From NCBI GenBank assembly GCA_937871145.1, contig CALMXN010000152.1, positions 1 through 6,501 on the forward strand: DNA of 6,501 bases, read 5' to 3'. How positions within the stretch are numbered: position 1 is the first letter of the stretch; each line of letters opens with the position of its first letter. The notes below the pieces were generated by a model that had not been told where the DNA came from, searched no databases, and was given only the letters and a program-made list of their open reading frames with translations. The position numbers and the translations under genes are program-made. Positions 5,722 to 6,501 of the stretch are shown here, one piece after another. Source of the stretch: an uncultured Clostridia bacterium. GTDB taxonomy: Bacteria; Bacillota; Clostridia; Oscillospirales; Ruminococcaceae.

Positions 5722-6501
5722 TTAATTTTTAACTAACTTCTTTGATGTAGTTATTAGTTCTTCCGCATTTTTAAGCATCAGATCAGTTATATTATCACCG
5801 CCCATTATTCTTGCTATTTCTTTCTTTCGGTCATTAAAATCAAGAGTTGTTACCTTTGTAACAGTTGCATTATCAACAACATTCTTTTCTATATACAGAT
5901 GATTATCAGCCATTACAGCAATCTGAGCTAGGTGTGTTACACATAAAACTTGCCTGAACTTTGATATTTCCTCAAGCTTTATTCCTATCTTTTGTGCAGC
6001 ACGGCCGCTCACGCCAGTATCAATTTCATCAAAAATCAATGTTGGAATATTATCTTTATCAGCAAGAACGTTTTTAAGAGCAAGCATAATTCTTGAAAGC
6101 TCACCACCAGAAGCAATCTTTGCAATCGGTTTAGGCGGTTCACCAATGTTTGCAGAAATAAGAAATTCAATGTTATCCATTCCGTGAGCAGTAAGCTTTC
6201 CTTTCGTCTGTAAAACTTCAAGCTTTACACTTGGCATATCAAGGAAAGCAAGCTCTTTTGTAACCTGGTCTATAAATTTTTCTGACGCATTTTCTCGTGC
6301 AACAGAAAGACTCTTCGCCTTTACTGTAACTTCATTAAGTAACATTGATTTTTTCTCTTTAAGAACTTCAATTTTACTCTCATTACCTGTAAGTTGTTCA
6401 AGCTCACTGACACATTTGTTATAAAAAGCAATTACATCCGAAAGCTCAGGTCCATATTTCCTTTTAATTTTGTTGAGAAGTTCACGTCGCTTTGAAATAT
6501 A
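5722..6501 (-). CDS. recN: DNA repair protein RecN, C-terminal part (cut by window edge)
   Basis: RecN is an SMC-like ATPase that acts early in double-strand-break repair. The frame is open from the right edge, giving 259 residues, about the C-terminal half of a protein usually near 550-570 residues. The first visible part (RRELLNKIKRKYGPEL) is the conserved end of one coiled-coil arm. The C-terminal ATPase lobe carries the ABC signature ASGGELS (130-136 of the visible part), Walker B TLIFDEIDTGVSG with Asp158 and Glu159, and the H-loop THLAQIA with His190. The N-terminal Walker A half lies outside. A methionine at 6343-6345 is internal, not a start: family-typical sequence continues upstream in frame. 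No terminator follows the stop codon; the tyrS promoter starts at once, so some read-through into the tyrS leader is possible. Confidence 0.95.
   Translation of the reverse strand, partial: YISKRRELLNKIKRKYGPELSDVIAFYNKCVSELEQLTGNESKIEVLKEKKSMLLNEVTVKAKSLSVARENASEKFIDQVTKELAFLDMPSVKLEVLQTKGKLTAHGMDNIEFLISANIGEPPKPIAKIASGGELSRIMLALKNVLADKDNIPTLIFDEIDTGVSGRAAQKIGIKLEEISKFRQVLCVTHLAQIAVMADNHLYIEKNVVDNATVTKVTTLDFNDRKKEIARIMGGDNITDLMLKNAEELITTSKKLVKN

Noticed and set aside
6036..6221. Leftward small frame inside recN
   Set aside because: It overlaps the RecN ATPase signature region in another frame and has no family resemblance.
6343..6345. ATG at 6345 as a recN start giving a short 207-residue protein
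   Set aside because: The frame is open to the window edge and the upstream residues match the RecN coiled-coil end, so this methionine is internal.
1..6501. Mobile element, CRISPR, toxin-antitoxin or novel defence system
   Set aside because: No repeats, transposase-like genes or unexplained coding regions were found; every long gap is accounted for by promoters or the T-box leader.

Overview
This AT-rich window reads as ordinary chromosomal housekeeping DNA from a low-GC Bacillota, most likely a Clostridia member. The clues are a T-box riboswitch upstream of tyrS, a Gram-positive DnaD/DnaI-type helicase-loading gene pair, and the order miaB, YlbF/YmcA-family gene, mutS known from Bacillus. 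A Ruminococcus/Oscillospiraceae-type gut clostridium is my best guess, from overall protein flavour only.

Layout. Positions 1-1963 hold a leftward operon: miaB (tRNA methylthiotransferase), a small YlbF/YmcA-family gene with a Cys-rich tail, and the start of mutS (cut by the left edge). The genes are 12-15 bp apart and are driven by a good sigma-A promoter at 1995-2023. miaB and mutS both start at TTG codons chosen by strong ribosome binding sites. From 2130 to 4129, rightward and divergent from miaB, lie a DnaD-domain primosome protein and a DnaC/DnaI-like AAA+ helicase loader, 11 bp apart. They end at a strong bidirectional terminator (4133-4161). This terminator also serves the convergent tyrS (4168-5397, leftward). 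tyrS is preceded by a complete T-box leader (about 5428-5685) with a UAC tyrosine specifier and a TGGTACC tRNA-acceptor bulge, plus its own promoter at 5691-5719. The right end (5722-6501, leftward) is the C-terminal part of recN, cut by the window edge.

Function. The genes cover tRNA modification, tyrosine charging controlled by uncharged tRNA-Tyr, replication restart/helicase loading, mismatch repair and double-strand-break repair. Every stretch of more than 100 bases between genes is explained by promoters or the T-box leader. I saw no mobile element, CRISPR array, tRNA/rRNA or defence gene, and no convincing undescribed system. The points most worth checking are the Cys-rich tail of the YlbF-family protein, the matched divergent promoters around 1993-2100, and the duplicated sequence before two in-frame ATGs at the DnaD start.
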